Below, one piece after another: positions 6,351 through 14,102 of a stretch of DNA of 34,224 nt. A model generated the notes under the pieces. The model worked only from the letters and a program-made list of their open reading frames with translations. It was not told the DNA's origin and ran no database searches. The translations under genes were made by a program, and so were the position numbers. Where the stretch lies: contig WFSE01000085.1 of the NCBI GenBank assembly GCA_015486135.1, forward strand, positions 1 to 34,224, read 5' to 3'. Source of the stretch: Lentisphaeria bacterium (GTDB taxonomy: Bacteria; Verrucomicrobiota; Lentisphaeria; Victivallales; JAADHT01). How positions within the stretch are numbered: the stretch's first letter is position 1; each line of letters begins with the position of its first letter.

Positions 6351-8757
6351 AATTTTTGCGGGGTCCGCAGGCGATGGTTCCTATTGCTGGAACGACCCAG
6401 ACCGCCGACGCGTAGGCCGCTCCAACGCCAGCGCACACTACTAGTCCGACAGTCCGCAACGCGGGATGCGCGGCCCATAGCAAGGCTCCCGCCCCGACCA
6501 GCGTGGTAAGCATTGACAACGTTAGCGCCATGAATGCATCGTGGGAGAATTCGCGGTTTTTCCGTTCCAATGCCGTGACGGCGAATATCCCGTAGTCTAT
6601 TGCGAGGCCCGCGACCACGATCGATGCCACCAGACTCATTGCGTTCAAGCTCATTCCCGCCAAGAGATGAGCGGGAAAAACAGCCACGGCTCCGAACACT
6701 ACGGGTAGGAGCGACATCGCCACGGGACGCGCGCCGCATAGGCAGACGAATGCCAGGAGCAATACTAACGCGATAGCCGCGACACCGGCGCCGCGGGCGT
6801 CGCGCAAGACCAAGCGGGATAACCTCTCTCCAAACCGTTTTGGCGAGATAATTCTTGCGCCAGGGTGATTTGTGGCGAATTCAAACGCTATCTTCACCGC
6901 TTCAGGAGTGTCGTCAAAATAAGAGGCGACCACGGTTGGTTCGTTTGGGGTGTTCTTGATAACGTATCGCTTAGCTAGCTGCTGGAATCCGGCTCCTCCA
7001 AAAAGATTGATCGAGAAGTCATGGGCCGTCAGGTTGCGGAAAAATGGATTGAAAGCCGACGGGGAAAACGAAAGCACTACTCCCTTGTCTTTCAAAAGCC
7101 GCCTGGTTTTATCCTTCCGGCCGTGGCTCCAAAACTCGTCCCAAGCAGCCGCATTGGCCTTGCGGGTTTTAAGCGATGGCCATATCAGTGAGAGCGAGCG
7201 GAATTTGGGAAGATGATGTTTTTCCGCGAAAACCGCGAATTCGTCCTGTGTCTCCATGGCGTCTTCCAATGACTTGGCTTGGATAACGAGGGCGGCTGGC
7301 GCCCCAATCCCCCAAAGCGAGCGGAATGTATTCTCGTCGCGGAGCAGCCCCGCGCCTCCCGCGTCCAGCCCGCGCATGTCAAAATTCCATTTTACCACAC
7401 TGGCGGATAGCAATGCCGTTGCGAGTAAAAGGATGGTCGCACTTAGAACTATATGTCTTGCACGCGTCGTGGTCACGGCGAACGCTCCGTCCCATTCGAG
7501 CCACGATATGTGGTTGGGCGCCTTGCCGCTTCGCTTTCCGCGTAAAATCACTGGAAGGCAGAAAAGCGATATCATCAGCGAAGCGCCTACTCCTACAGTG
7601 GAGGCGAAAGCCAGCTGATGGTAGCCAGGGGCCGACGAGAAGAAAAAAGCCCAAAAGACCCCAAGCGTTGTGAGTGCGCTCGCCACTAGTGGCCTAGTGA
7701 CGTTACGGACGGCTTCGAAGGGGACCTCGGACCTTCCGGCAACCACGAAAACGTGTATCCCGTAATCCAGCGAAATACCTATCACCGTCGCTCCTAGCCC
7801 AAGAATAATCGCTGACGGATTAGGGAAAACCAGCCACGACGCGCCTATAGCGCAACACATCCCCAGCACGGGGGTGGCGAAAACGAATATCGCTTTCCAG
7901 TTGCGGAAGAACACAAGAAAGAGAAGAAAAAACCCGAAAGCTGCCACGGACATGGTAACCACGATATCTCGCTTGAGCAGCCGTTCGTTTTCTATGGCAT
8001 GCCGATGGGCCGACACTACTAGGACCTCGTACCCTGTCTTCGGCAGGGAGGCGCCGAGCGCCTCGTGTATATGCCGGTACAATGTTTTAGACGCCGATGA
8101 GTCGGAGGGGGCGGCGGTAGTCTCAAGCACCACCAGAACGCTTTGCCCGTCTCCGCTCCAGAGAGCTTCCGGAGAAGGGACGACAGACAATCCGCCCCCA
8201 AACAATGCGCTCTCGATTTTACGCGTGGCTATCATCCTGATTCCTAGGGGGTCGGTCGCAATCATCCCTCGCTTGAATACTCCCCCGGGGCGCGCCAGTT
8301 CGACTTTCCGCTTAAGCAACGCCCGCTCCACAGCGTCCGGAGTCAGCATCCTTTCCAGCGTCTTCAAATCATCCCTTGTTAATACTTGGGGATATCTCGC
8401 CAGGATTGACGCTATCGCCGTGGCGGTGGATTCCGGAGACGCTCGCCATTCGACCTTCTCGATGGAGGGGGCGTTTCGAATACGCTCGGCGAACGAAGCC
8501 GCTATTTCGGGCAATTCGCGCGCGCCCGCCGCGGTTTTCGCGGTTATCGACACGGCAACCGAGGCTCCGGCTCCGGAATCCCTCAGAAATTCCATTTCAG
8601 AGGCGAGCCACTTGTTTTTCGGCAATAGGAGCTCTATGTCAGCGTTAAGACGTTTCTCGGGAAATATCGCAAATGGCGCTAAGGATAAAAGTGCCACCAC
8701 AACCAAAACGGCTATGGCGACAAGACTGCGACGCGGGGTTGGTGGGCTGGAGGACAT
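6349..8757 (-). CDS. RND/MMPL-family exporter
   Basis: Integral membrane protein of 802 aa with the RND architecture duplicated in each half: one helix (about 10-32), a large periplasmic domain (to about 260), a bundle of five helices, then a second helix-loop-bundle unit. The helix motifs IGISLDYGIHVF (Asp331) and GLAIDYGIFAV (Asp721) carry the conserved Asp-Tyr pair linked to proton coupling in MMPL and sterol-sensing-type transporters. The family exports lipids, fatty-acid derivatives or aryl-polyene-type pigments; the substrate here is unknown. The ATG at 8757 overlaps the upstream stop as TGATG; a GTG at 8760 is the alternative. The gene is coupled to the sigma54 regulator, and no membrane-fusion or outer-membrane partner is adjacent. 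The terminal TAG is formed at the edge of repeat copy D. Confidence 0.83.
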   Translation of the reverse strand: MSSSPPTPRRSLVAIAVLVVVALLSLAPFAIFPEKRLNADIELLLPKNKWLASEMEFLRDSGAGASVAVSITAKTAAGARELPEIAASFAERIRNAPSIEKVEWRASPESTATAIASILARYPQVLTRDDLKTLERMLTPDAVERALLKRKVELARPGGVFKRGMIATDPLGIRMIATRKIESALFGGGLSVVPSPEALWSGDGQSVLVVLETTAAPSDSSASKTLYRHIHEALGASLPKTGYEVLVVSAHRHAIENERLLKRDIVVTMSVAAFGFFLLFLVFFRNWKAIFVFATPVLGMCCAIGASWLVFPNPSAIILGLGATVIGISLDYGIHVFVVAGRSEVPFEAVRNVTRPLVASALTTLGVFWAFFFSSAPGYHQLAFASTVGVGASLMISLFCLPVILRGKRSGKAPNHISWLEWDGAFAVTTTRARHIVLSATILLLATALLSASVVKWNFDMRGLDAGGAGLLRDENTFRSLWGIGAPAALVIQAKSLEDAMETQDEFAVFAEKHHLPKFRSLSLIWPSLKTRKANAAAWDEFWSHGRKDKTRRLLKDKGVVLSFSPSAFNPFFRNLTAHDFSINLFGGAGFQQLAKRYVIKNTPNEPTVVASYFDDTPEAVKIAFEFATNHPGARIISPKRFGERLSRLVLRDARGAGVAAIALVLLLAFVCLCGARPVAMSLLPVVFGAVAVFPAHLLAGMSLNAMSLVASIVVAGLAIDYGIFAVTALERKNREFSHDAFMALTLSMLTTLVGAGALLWAAHPALRTVGLVVCAGVGAAYASAVWVVPAIGTIACGPRKN

Positions 8758-10166
8758 CACGCGTAGTCGGCCCGGTTTATTCCATATTTTTTGAGCTTTC
8801 TATACAGGCTGGCCTGCCCTATTTCCAAAAGCTTGCTTGCTTCCACCGCGTTGCCTCCAGTCGCCGCCAAAGCTTGTCGGATCATCTCGGCTTCCATGCG
8901 CCAAATCGGCTTTACCGTGTCCCTCGCAAACGCTTGCGGAGAGGGCATCCCGCCGGACACCGCCAAGGGGAGCACCGATGTCGAACGGACTTCCAAGGGG
9001 AGGAAATGCTCTTCGACAACGGAGCCATCATGTAGCACCACGACGCGTTCTATGACGTTTTCCAGCTCCCTGACGTTGCCAGGCCACTCGTACGAGCAAA
9101 GACGTGCGAAAGCCTCTTTGGAGAACTCGTAGAAATACTTTCCGTACTTCTCCGTGAAAATATGTAGGAAATGAGCGCATAGGAGGGGAATGTCCCGCCT
9201 CCTCTCCGCAAGAGGGGGAATGCGTATCGGAACCACGTTTAGCCGATAGTACAAGTCCTCCCGGAATCGTCCCGCCCGAACTTCCCCCAACGGATCTAGA
9301 TTTGTCGCGCAGATTATGCGGACATCCACGGGAATCTCCTCGTCACCGCCAATTCTCGTGACAACCCGCTCCTGGATGGCTCTGAGCAGTTTAACTTGCA
9401 GGTCTATCGGCATCTCGCATATCTCGTCCAGAAACAACGTGGTGCCGGAGGCCTGTTCGAATTTGCCAATCCCGCGTTTGATCGCCCCCGTGAAAGCCCC
9501 CTTCTCGTGGCCGAATAACTCGCTCTCCAAAAGATTCGGGGGGATAGCACCGCAGTTGACGGCGATAAATGGCTTCCCGCAACGAGGGCTGTTCTCGTGG
9601 ATGGCTTTGGCCACAAGCTCTTTGCCTGTTCCGCTGGCGCCGGAGATGAACACCGTGGCTCCGGTGCCAGCGACATTCTGGATAATTCCGTACACCGTGC
9701 GCATTGCTGGAGACGCACCGATGATGCCACCGAAGGAAGACCGCTTGGTGTCTTGGATGGCGTGGACCTCGCTCCAAAGAATCCTTAGACGCAAAGCCTC
9801 CAGTATGGCTTCTGACACCTTGTCCGCCTCTAGCGGCTCGCACAGAATGTTGTCGGCCCCCTCCCGCAAGGCCCTGACCATCATGTCGCACGCTGCGGGC
9901 GGGGCGATTAAAATTACGGGAACCCGCGCGTTGCGCTGGACGTAACCGACCGTAGACGCCAAATCATCGGAGCTACCGACACCTTCCAATAGCACAATAT
10001 CCGGCAAGTCCTCCTTTATAAAGGATATAAGGTGGTCTACGGTGTCAAGGTGGCGGCATTCCAAGTCCGGATGGCGTGACACGGCCTCGTCCACTACGGC
10101 AACATGCCTGTCGCCAACATGCAATACCAGGGAACTGCTCTTGTTGTTTCCATTATCGTAAACCAT
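8757..10166 (-). CDS. NtrC-type sigma54 activator with degenerate receiver
   Basis: Three-domain activator of 469 aa. The N-terminal ~125 residues have a receiver-like pattern, but the phosphoacceptor Asp is Glu61 (DIVLLEG), the acidic pair is missing (LVLHVGDR), and the usual Lys before Pro is Glu110 (ILCEP). The AAA+ domain (about 145-390) is intact: Walker A GASGTGKE (176-183), the sigma54-contacting GAFTGA loop (223-228), Walker B TLFLDE (243-248), and the WPGNVRELEN segment (361-370). A Fis-type helix-turn-helix ends the protein (about 430-462). It should activate a sigma54 promoter without normal phosphorylation control; Glu may mimic phospho-Asp. It is coupled to the exporter gene and divergent from the pilus operon. 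I found no convincing GG-N10-GC element near either. The ribosome site GAGG sits close to the ATG at 10166. Confidence 0.88.
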   Translation of the reverse strand: MVYDNGNNKSSSLVLHVGDRHVAVVDEAVSRHPDLECRHLDTVDHLISFIKEDLPDIVLLEGVGSSDDLASTVGYVQRNARVPVILIAPPAACDMMVRALREGADNILCEPLEADKVSEAILEALRLRILWSEVHAIQDTKRSSFGGIIGASPAMRTVYGIIQNVAGTGATVFISGASGTGKELVAKAIHENSPRCGKPFIAVNCGAIPPNLLESELFGHEKGAFTGAIKRGIGKFEQASGTTLFLDEICEMPIDLQVKLLRAIQERVVTRIGGDEEIPVDVRIICATNLDPLGEVRAGRFREDLYYRLNVVPIRIPPLAERRRDIPLLCAHFLHIFTEKYGKYFYEFSKEAFARLCSYEWPGNVRELENVIERVVVLHDGSVVEEHFLPLEVRSTSVLPLAVSGGMPSPQAFARDTVKPIWRMEAEMIRQALAATGGNAVEASKLLEIGQASLYRKLKKYGINRADYA

Positions 10167-10197
10167 AATTCCTCGCTAATTCCATGCGCCAGCCGGG

Positions 10198-10225
10198 ACA
10201 ATAACATCCCCCCTAGGGAAATCAA
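10198..10225 (-). promoter_or_regulatory. Possible sigma70 promoter for regulator-exporter pair
   Basis: Minus-strand TTGATT (10225-10220), 16-bp spacer, TATTGT (10203-10198). The match to consensus is moderate, and its position about 30 bases before the regulator start is sensible. Tentative. Confidence 0.35.
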
Positions 10226-10262
10226 AGCCCCGGATGCTTGGAAAAATCTTTAAAAACTTCAC

Positions 10263-10291
10263 TTGCACAAATGCGGATGTGGGGGTATACT
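10263..10291 (+). promoter_or_regulatory. Sigma70 promoter of the pilus/secretin operon
   Basis: TTGCAC (10263-10268), exact 17-bp spacer, TATACT (10286-10291). It predicts a transcript start near 10298 and a leader of about 145 nt before the first ribosome site. No other promoter-like sequence of similar quality was seen between 10298 and 20615, so it may serve the whole operon. Confidence 0.6.
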
Positions 10292-10444
10292 AGCGAATTG
10301 CGAATTGCTCAGCGTGCGTTTTTCGCATGTCGAAGAGGGTGCTTGATCATCTCTCCGAATGGGCTGGCTCGTTGGCGGTTCCAAGAGGAAATGCGTAGGG
10401 TGCGGAGATGGGTTTTGGGAGGAGCAAGGCGAAGGAGGTTGGAA

Positions 10445-11101
10445 ATGCGTAGGGTGATAATGGCGATGACCTGCCTGGTGTTTTTGGTTGGAGTTGGCTC
10501 GGAGCTTTCGGCGCAGGAGTTTTTCAAAAACGTCGTGGTGAAAGCCAAGTGGAGCGTGGATCCTGGATTTTCATCCCCAAATGTACCGCAAAGGGCGGAC
10601 AAAACCTTGTTTTGGCTCCAGATCGATGTCGATTACGATACCGTGACTCCCAAGAGCGCCAAGGGTAGAACCGTTTGGTTGGACGATGTCACGCTGAAAT
10701 ACGATGTTCTGCTTCCCGTGCGTAGAGGCTCGAAGGTGGTTGTGCTTTCGGGCAGGGTCACTTATTGGTCCATTGCCTTGGATGGAAAGACCCATCATGC
10801 CCAGGCGTTCATTCACCCTAGATTTATACAACGTTATGCTCCGGAGCTCAGGCAGAGAAACTCGGAATTGAAGGACTTTAGAATTGCCGTTACGTTTATG
10901 GTCAACGATTCTCCCTCGGGCGGGGGGGTTGTCAAGCCTAGGGGCAAGGCTAGTTCGAAGGAAGCGTTGGGGCAGCTCAGGAAGGCGTTGAACATGGCGT
11001 CGACGAAGAAAGTACGGAACAGTATTTTTCCGAGAAATGAGACACCTTGGGGAATTTTGAACCTGAACAACTACGAGCTTATAAAGAGAAAACAACAATA
11101 A
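10445..11101 (+). CDS. Exported protein, Amuc_1102-like, first gene of the pilus operon
   Basis: Protein of 218 aa. It starts with a signal peptide (MRRVIMAM..., cleavage probably after LSA near residue 23), followed by a beta-rich soluble domain with segments such as FWLQIDVDYDT and VWLDDVTLKYDVLLP and a basic C-terminus. By size, position and neighbours it corresponds to the Amuc_1102 protein at the start of the Akkermansia pilus-associated locus; this is recognition from memory, and the molecular role is unknown to me. The ATG at 10445 is chosen because a perfect AAGGAGGT ribosome site (10432-10439) sits five bases upstream and a signal peptide follows at once. A longer frame extends upstream, including a duplicated start region at 10387-10402. 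A gap of 66 bases separates it from pilM. Confidence 0.72.
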   Translation: MRRVIMAMTCLVFLVGVGSELSAQEFFKNVVVKAKWSVDPGFSSPNVPQRADKTLFWLQIDVDYDTVTPKSAKGRTVWLDDVTLKYDVLLPVRRGSKVVVLSGRVTYWSIALDGKTHHAQAFIHPRFIQRYAPELRQRNSELKDFRIAVTFMVNDSPSGGGVVKPRGKASSKEALGQLRKALNMASTKKVRNSIFPRNETPWGILNLNNYELIKRKQQ

Positions 11102-11167
11102 TATTGGAATAAAGGACGATTGGTCGGATCCGCGTTGTAGTGCGCTGGGTTGGCCCAAGGGGATTCC

Positions 11168-12925
11168 ATGGCGAAAAGCGATTCAATATTGGCGATAGAT
11201 ATTGGTGCGTGTAGCTTGAAGCTTGCTAGCTTCTCCTTCCCAGCAACGGGGGGGTTGGTTCTGCAGAAGTTTGCGTACACAGAGTTCGCAGGCGAGTTGC
11301 GGGACGATGAATACAAGCTGGCCATGCGCGAGGCTTTGCGCAATATCGTGGCGGAGCATGGCTTCGACGAGAAAACCGTCTACTTTTCCTTTTCCGGACA
11401 GGAGGTGTTCATACGTTTCGTTGACCTTCCTCCTATAGGCGGAGACGAGAGTCGGATACGCCAGGTGGTCGAATTCGAGGCGAAGCAAAATGTTCCTTTC
11501 CCGATTGAAGAGGTTATATGGGACTATCAGTTGATTGGCGATATCGCGGACGAGTCTGGAATCGAGACAATGTTCGTAGTCGTCAAGCGCGATATTGTTG
11601 AAGACCTGACAATGGCCGTCGAAGAGCTCGGAAAGGAAACCTCGCTTGTGGATGTGGCTCCGACGGTGGCTTACAACGCCGCGAGGGCGAACGGCATAGG
11701 AGAGGACGACTGCGCCATTATCTTGAATATCGGGGGCAAATGCTCCAGTTTGCTTTTTATTGACAGCGGAAAGTTTTTCGTTAGGCCAATTCCTATAGCT
11801 GGATTTACCGTTACTCAGCAAATAAGCAAGGAGTTTGGTATTCCCTTCGAGGATGCCGAGGAGCTGAAAAAGAAACACGGGTTCGTAGCCCTAGGGGGAG
11901 CGTACGAGGAGCCCGACTCCGAGGTGGCGGCGACGGTCTCGAAGATTGTCCGCAATGTCATGACTAGGCTTCACGGGGAGCTTAACAGGTCCATTAACGT
12001 GTACCGTTCCCAACGCAAAGGCTCCAAACCTGCGAAATTGTATCTGGCGGGCGGTAGCTCCGTGATGGCTTTCACTCCGCGCTTCTTTTCGGATAAACTG
12101 AAGATTCCAGTCGAATATTTCAATCCTTTCCAAGTCGTTTCACTGGCTCCCCATATAGACAAAGAGAAGTTGGCCGAGGTTGCTCACATGTTCTCGGAGG
12201 TTATTGGGTTGGGCTTGCGGCATGCCACTGAATGCCCGATTGAAATATCCTTGCTTCCCTCAACGGTGCGGAAGCAGCATGAGTTGAAGCGCAAAACACC
12301 GTACTTCCTGGCCTCGGCGGCTTCCCTGATCCTGTGCATGCTTATTTTCTTGGGGGCTGTCGATCATAACCGTAAACGTAGTGAGAGCTTGGTGACTTCC
12401 GCCCAGAACACGTTGCAGAAAACCAATGCCATGCTCAATAAAATTAACGATGCAAAGGAAAAATTGGATGCGGAGACGGCGGGGTATAAAACTGCGGCGG
12501 ACTTGCTCGCTCCCAGGGATAGGTGGGTGGCGCTACTTGATGAACTCCAAAGAATATTGCCTGACAATATGTGGTTGGTACGCATAGCTCCTGCGTCGGC
12601 TCCGGTTATTAAGACGGAGAATACGAGGAAGCCGTCGATTGGGGGTGGGTTCAGCGTTGGTTCTTTCATGGGGGAACGGAGGGGAACCAGCAAAGCCAAG
12701 GCAACCCAAAGCAATACAGAATGGATTGAACTCAAAGGTTATTCGCTCTCGCTTGACTTCAACACTGTCACCGTTCAGATTCTAAACGACAGGTTGTTGA
12801 AATCGCCTCTCTTCACCAATAACCAAAAAGAAATTTCCCCGAAAATGCAACGGGGCTTAGGCTATAACGACAATCTTTTCAAGTTCACGATGGTTGTTAA
12901 ACTTGCCAAACCAATAAAACGGTAG
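11168..12925 (+). CDS. pilM: PilM-PilN fusion protein of a type IV pilus-like system
   Basis: Protein of 585 aa in two parts. Residues 1-365 are the actin-like ATPase fold of PilM: phosphate loop IDIGACSLKL (10-19), RIRQVVEFEAKQNVPF (97-112) and the adenosine-site glycines LAGGSS (293-298). A single membrane helix (about 378-397) follows, then a periplasmic PilN-like part with a coiled coil (about 405-440) and a small alpha/beta domain near the end (WIELKGYSLS...). In most type IV pilus systems PilM is a soluble cytoplasmic ring subunit that binds the N-terminal tail of separate PilN. Here one polypeptide joins them, as I recall for Amuc_1101. ATG at 11168 has AAGGGGA upstream; an in-frame TTG at 11150 is less likely. 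It is followed after nine bases by the next gene. Confidence 0.88.
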   Translation: MAKSDSILAIDIGACSLKLASFSFPATGGLVLQKFAYTEFAGELRDDEYKLAMREALRNIVAEHGFDEKTVYFSFSGQEVFIRFVDLPPIGGDESRIRQVVEFEAKQNVPFPIEEVIWDYQLIGDIADESGIETMFVVVKRDIVEDLTMAVEELGKETSLVDVAPTVAYNAARANGIGEDDCAIILNIGGKCSSLLFIDSGKFFVRPIPIAGFTVTQQISKEFGIPFEDAEELKKKHGFVALGGAYEEPDSEVAATVSKIVRNVMTRLHGELNRSINVYRSQRKGSKPAKLYLAGGSSVMAFTPRFFSDKLKIPVEYFNPFQVVSLAPHIDKEKLAEVAHMFSEVIGLGLRHATECPIEISLLPSTVRKQHELKRKTPYFLASAASLILCMLIFLGAVDHNRKRSESLVTSAQNTLQKTNAMLNKINDAKEKLDAETAGYKTAADLLAPRDRWVALLDELQRILPDNMWLVRIAPASAPVIKTENTRKPSIGGGFSVGSFMGERRGTSKAKATQSNTEWIELKGYSLSLDFNTVTVQILNDRLLKSPLFTNNQKEISPKMQRGLGYNDNLFKFTMVVKLAKPIKR

Positions 12926-12934
12926 CGGGATATT

Positions 12935-14101
12935 ATGGCTTTTATCAAGAAAAACATGTTGCTTGTTGTAACGTTGGCGATCTCGGTGGGAGTGTCGGCA
13001 TTTCTCGGTTACAGAGTGATTGTGGCTACGGGGGAAATGAACGACTCCATGCGCAAGGTCGAGGAGCTTAAAAAGGCTATCCAGAAGCTGAACGACCAGA
13101 ATATCATTCCCAAAAAAGAGAACTTGGACAACATAATTAAGGACCAGGAAGAGGTTGGCGCTAAAAAACGCAAGTTGCAGATGATTTTTGGTAACCCGTA
13201 CCGGAAAGCAGTGCAGCGTATGGCGAAGGCTTTGGGCATGACCGAGACCCAACTGCGGGAAAAATGGCGGACCACATTCCTCGAGGAGGCCGACAAAGGA
13301 AGCACGCGTGCTCTTATCTTCGAGAATTTCTTCAATAATTTAGGGCGAGCCAAAAAGGAGAAGGCCTTTGCCGCTTTCAAGGACGCTTTGAAAGGGTCCG
13401 TGGAGCCGCTTAACAATGCCAATATCAACGGTTGCATAATGGAGGCTTTGGGCGTGCCAAGAAAAATGGAGCCATTGGTCTGCAAAAAATTCTTGAGCGA
13501 CATGTTGCATAATCTTGTGACATACATGGAGGAGTCGGGACGGAAAGAGGGAACCCCTTTTATTTTCGGCGTGGGAGAGAAAAATAACAAGGTCAAGTTC
13601 TTAACCTTTGAAAAGTTCGAGGGCGAGGCTCTTCCAATTCCGGAGCAGGTCCCATACATATTCAAACATTTGAAGCTTATAGAAGACCTTTTGTTCAGAA
13701 TCAAGGCCTCCGGGTTGCCCCAGCTACTGGATATATCCCGTGAGAACATGACGGGTAAAACCTTGGCCAGCGACTATTTGGCGTTCTCTTACACTATCGA
13801 AGTGCAGGGATCTATCCGCGCCGTGAGGGCGTTGGTGAATAATCTTTTGGAGGCCTACAAGGATAACGAGGTGTACGTTATTCGGGCTATGACATTGGAG
13901 GATGCCGTGGACGAGGCCGAAGCCGTGTTTAGCGAAGGCTCCAAGGGGAACACCTCCAAATCGCGGAAGAAGGATGCCGAGGAGTCGTCTGCTGAGAGCA
14001 ACGTTGTTTTGATTGGAAACTCGAAAGAAGTCAAGGCCACGATTACTTTCGATTATATCTTGTTTACTGGAAATGAATTGGTTCCAATAGGAGGGAAATA
14101 G
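12935..14101 (+). CDS. Amuc_1100-like bitopic membrane protein (PilO-like position)
   Basis: Protein of 388 aa with an N-terminal membrane anchor (about 8-30, with basic residues before it), a coiled coil (about 36-80), and a periplasmic remainder that includes a mostly helical middle and a C-terminal ferredoxin-like region (FSYTIEVQGSIRAVRALVNN, then VKATITFDYILF). This layout and its position after a PilM-PilN protein match PilO-type proteins and the Amuc_1100 protein of Akkermansia. A low-complexity Ser/Lys/Glu stretch (about 340-365) interrupts the C-terminal domain. The ATG at 12935 follows the preceding stop by nine bases with GCGGGA upstream. Likely role: an inner-membrane alignment subunit linking the cytoplasmic PilM ring to the secretin. 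Homology is judged from layout and memory. Confidence 0.72.
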   Translation: MAFIKKNMLLVVTLAISVGVSAFLGYRVIVATGEMNDSMRKVEELKKAIQKLNDQNIIPKKENLDNIIKDQEEVGAKKRKLQMIFGNPYRKAVQRMAKALGMTETQLREKWRTTFLEEADKGSTRALIFENFFNNLGRAKKEKAFAAFKDALKGSVEPLNNANINGCIMEALGVPRKMEPLVCKKFLSDMLHNLVTYMEESGRKEGTPFIFGVGEKNNKVKFLTFEKFEGEALPIPEQVPYIFKHLKLIEDLLFRIKASGLPQLLDISRENMTGKTLASDYLAFSYTIEVQGSIRAVRALVNNLLEAYKDNEVYVIRAMTLEDAVDEAEAVFSEGSKGNTSKSRKKDAEESSAESNVVLIGNSKEVKATITFDYILFTGNELVPIGGK

Positions 14102-14102
14102 G

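Noticed and set aside
7874-8794. Plus-strand frame of 306 codons opposite the exporter and regulator genes
   Set aside because: Antisense shadow; Ser/Arg/Thr-rich, no domain, no ribosome site.
10167-10444. A sigma54 promoter between the activator and the pilus operon
   Set aside because: Looked for GG-N10-GC on both strands and found no convincing match; the plus-strand sequence fits sigma70 much better.
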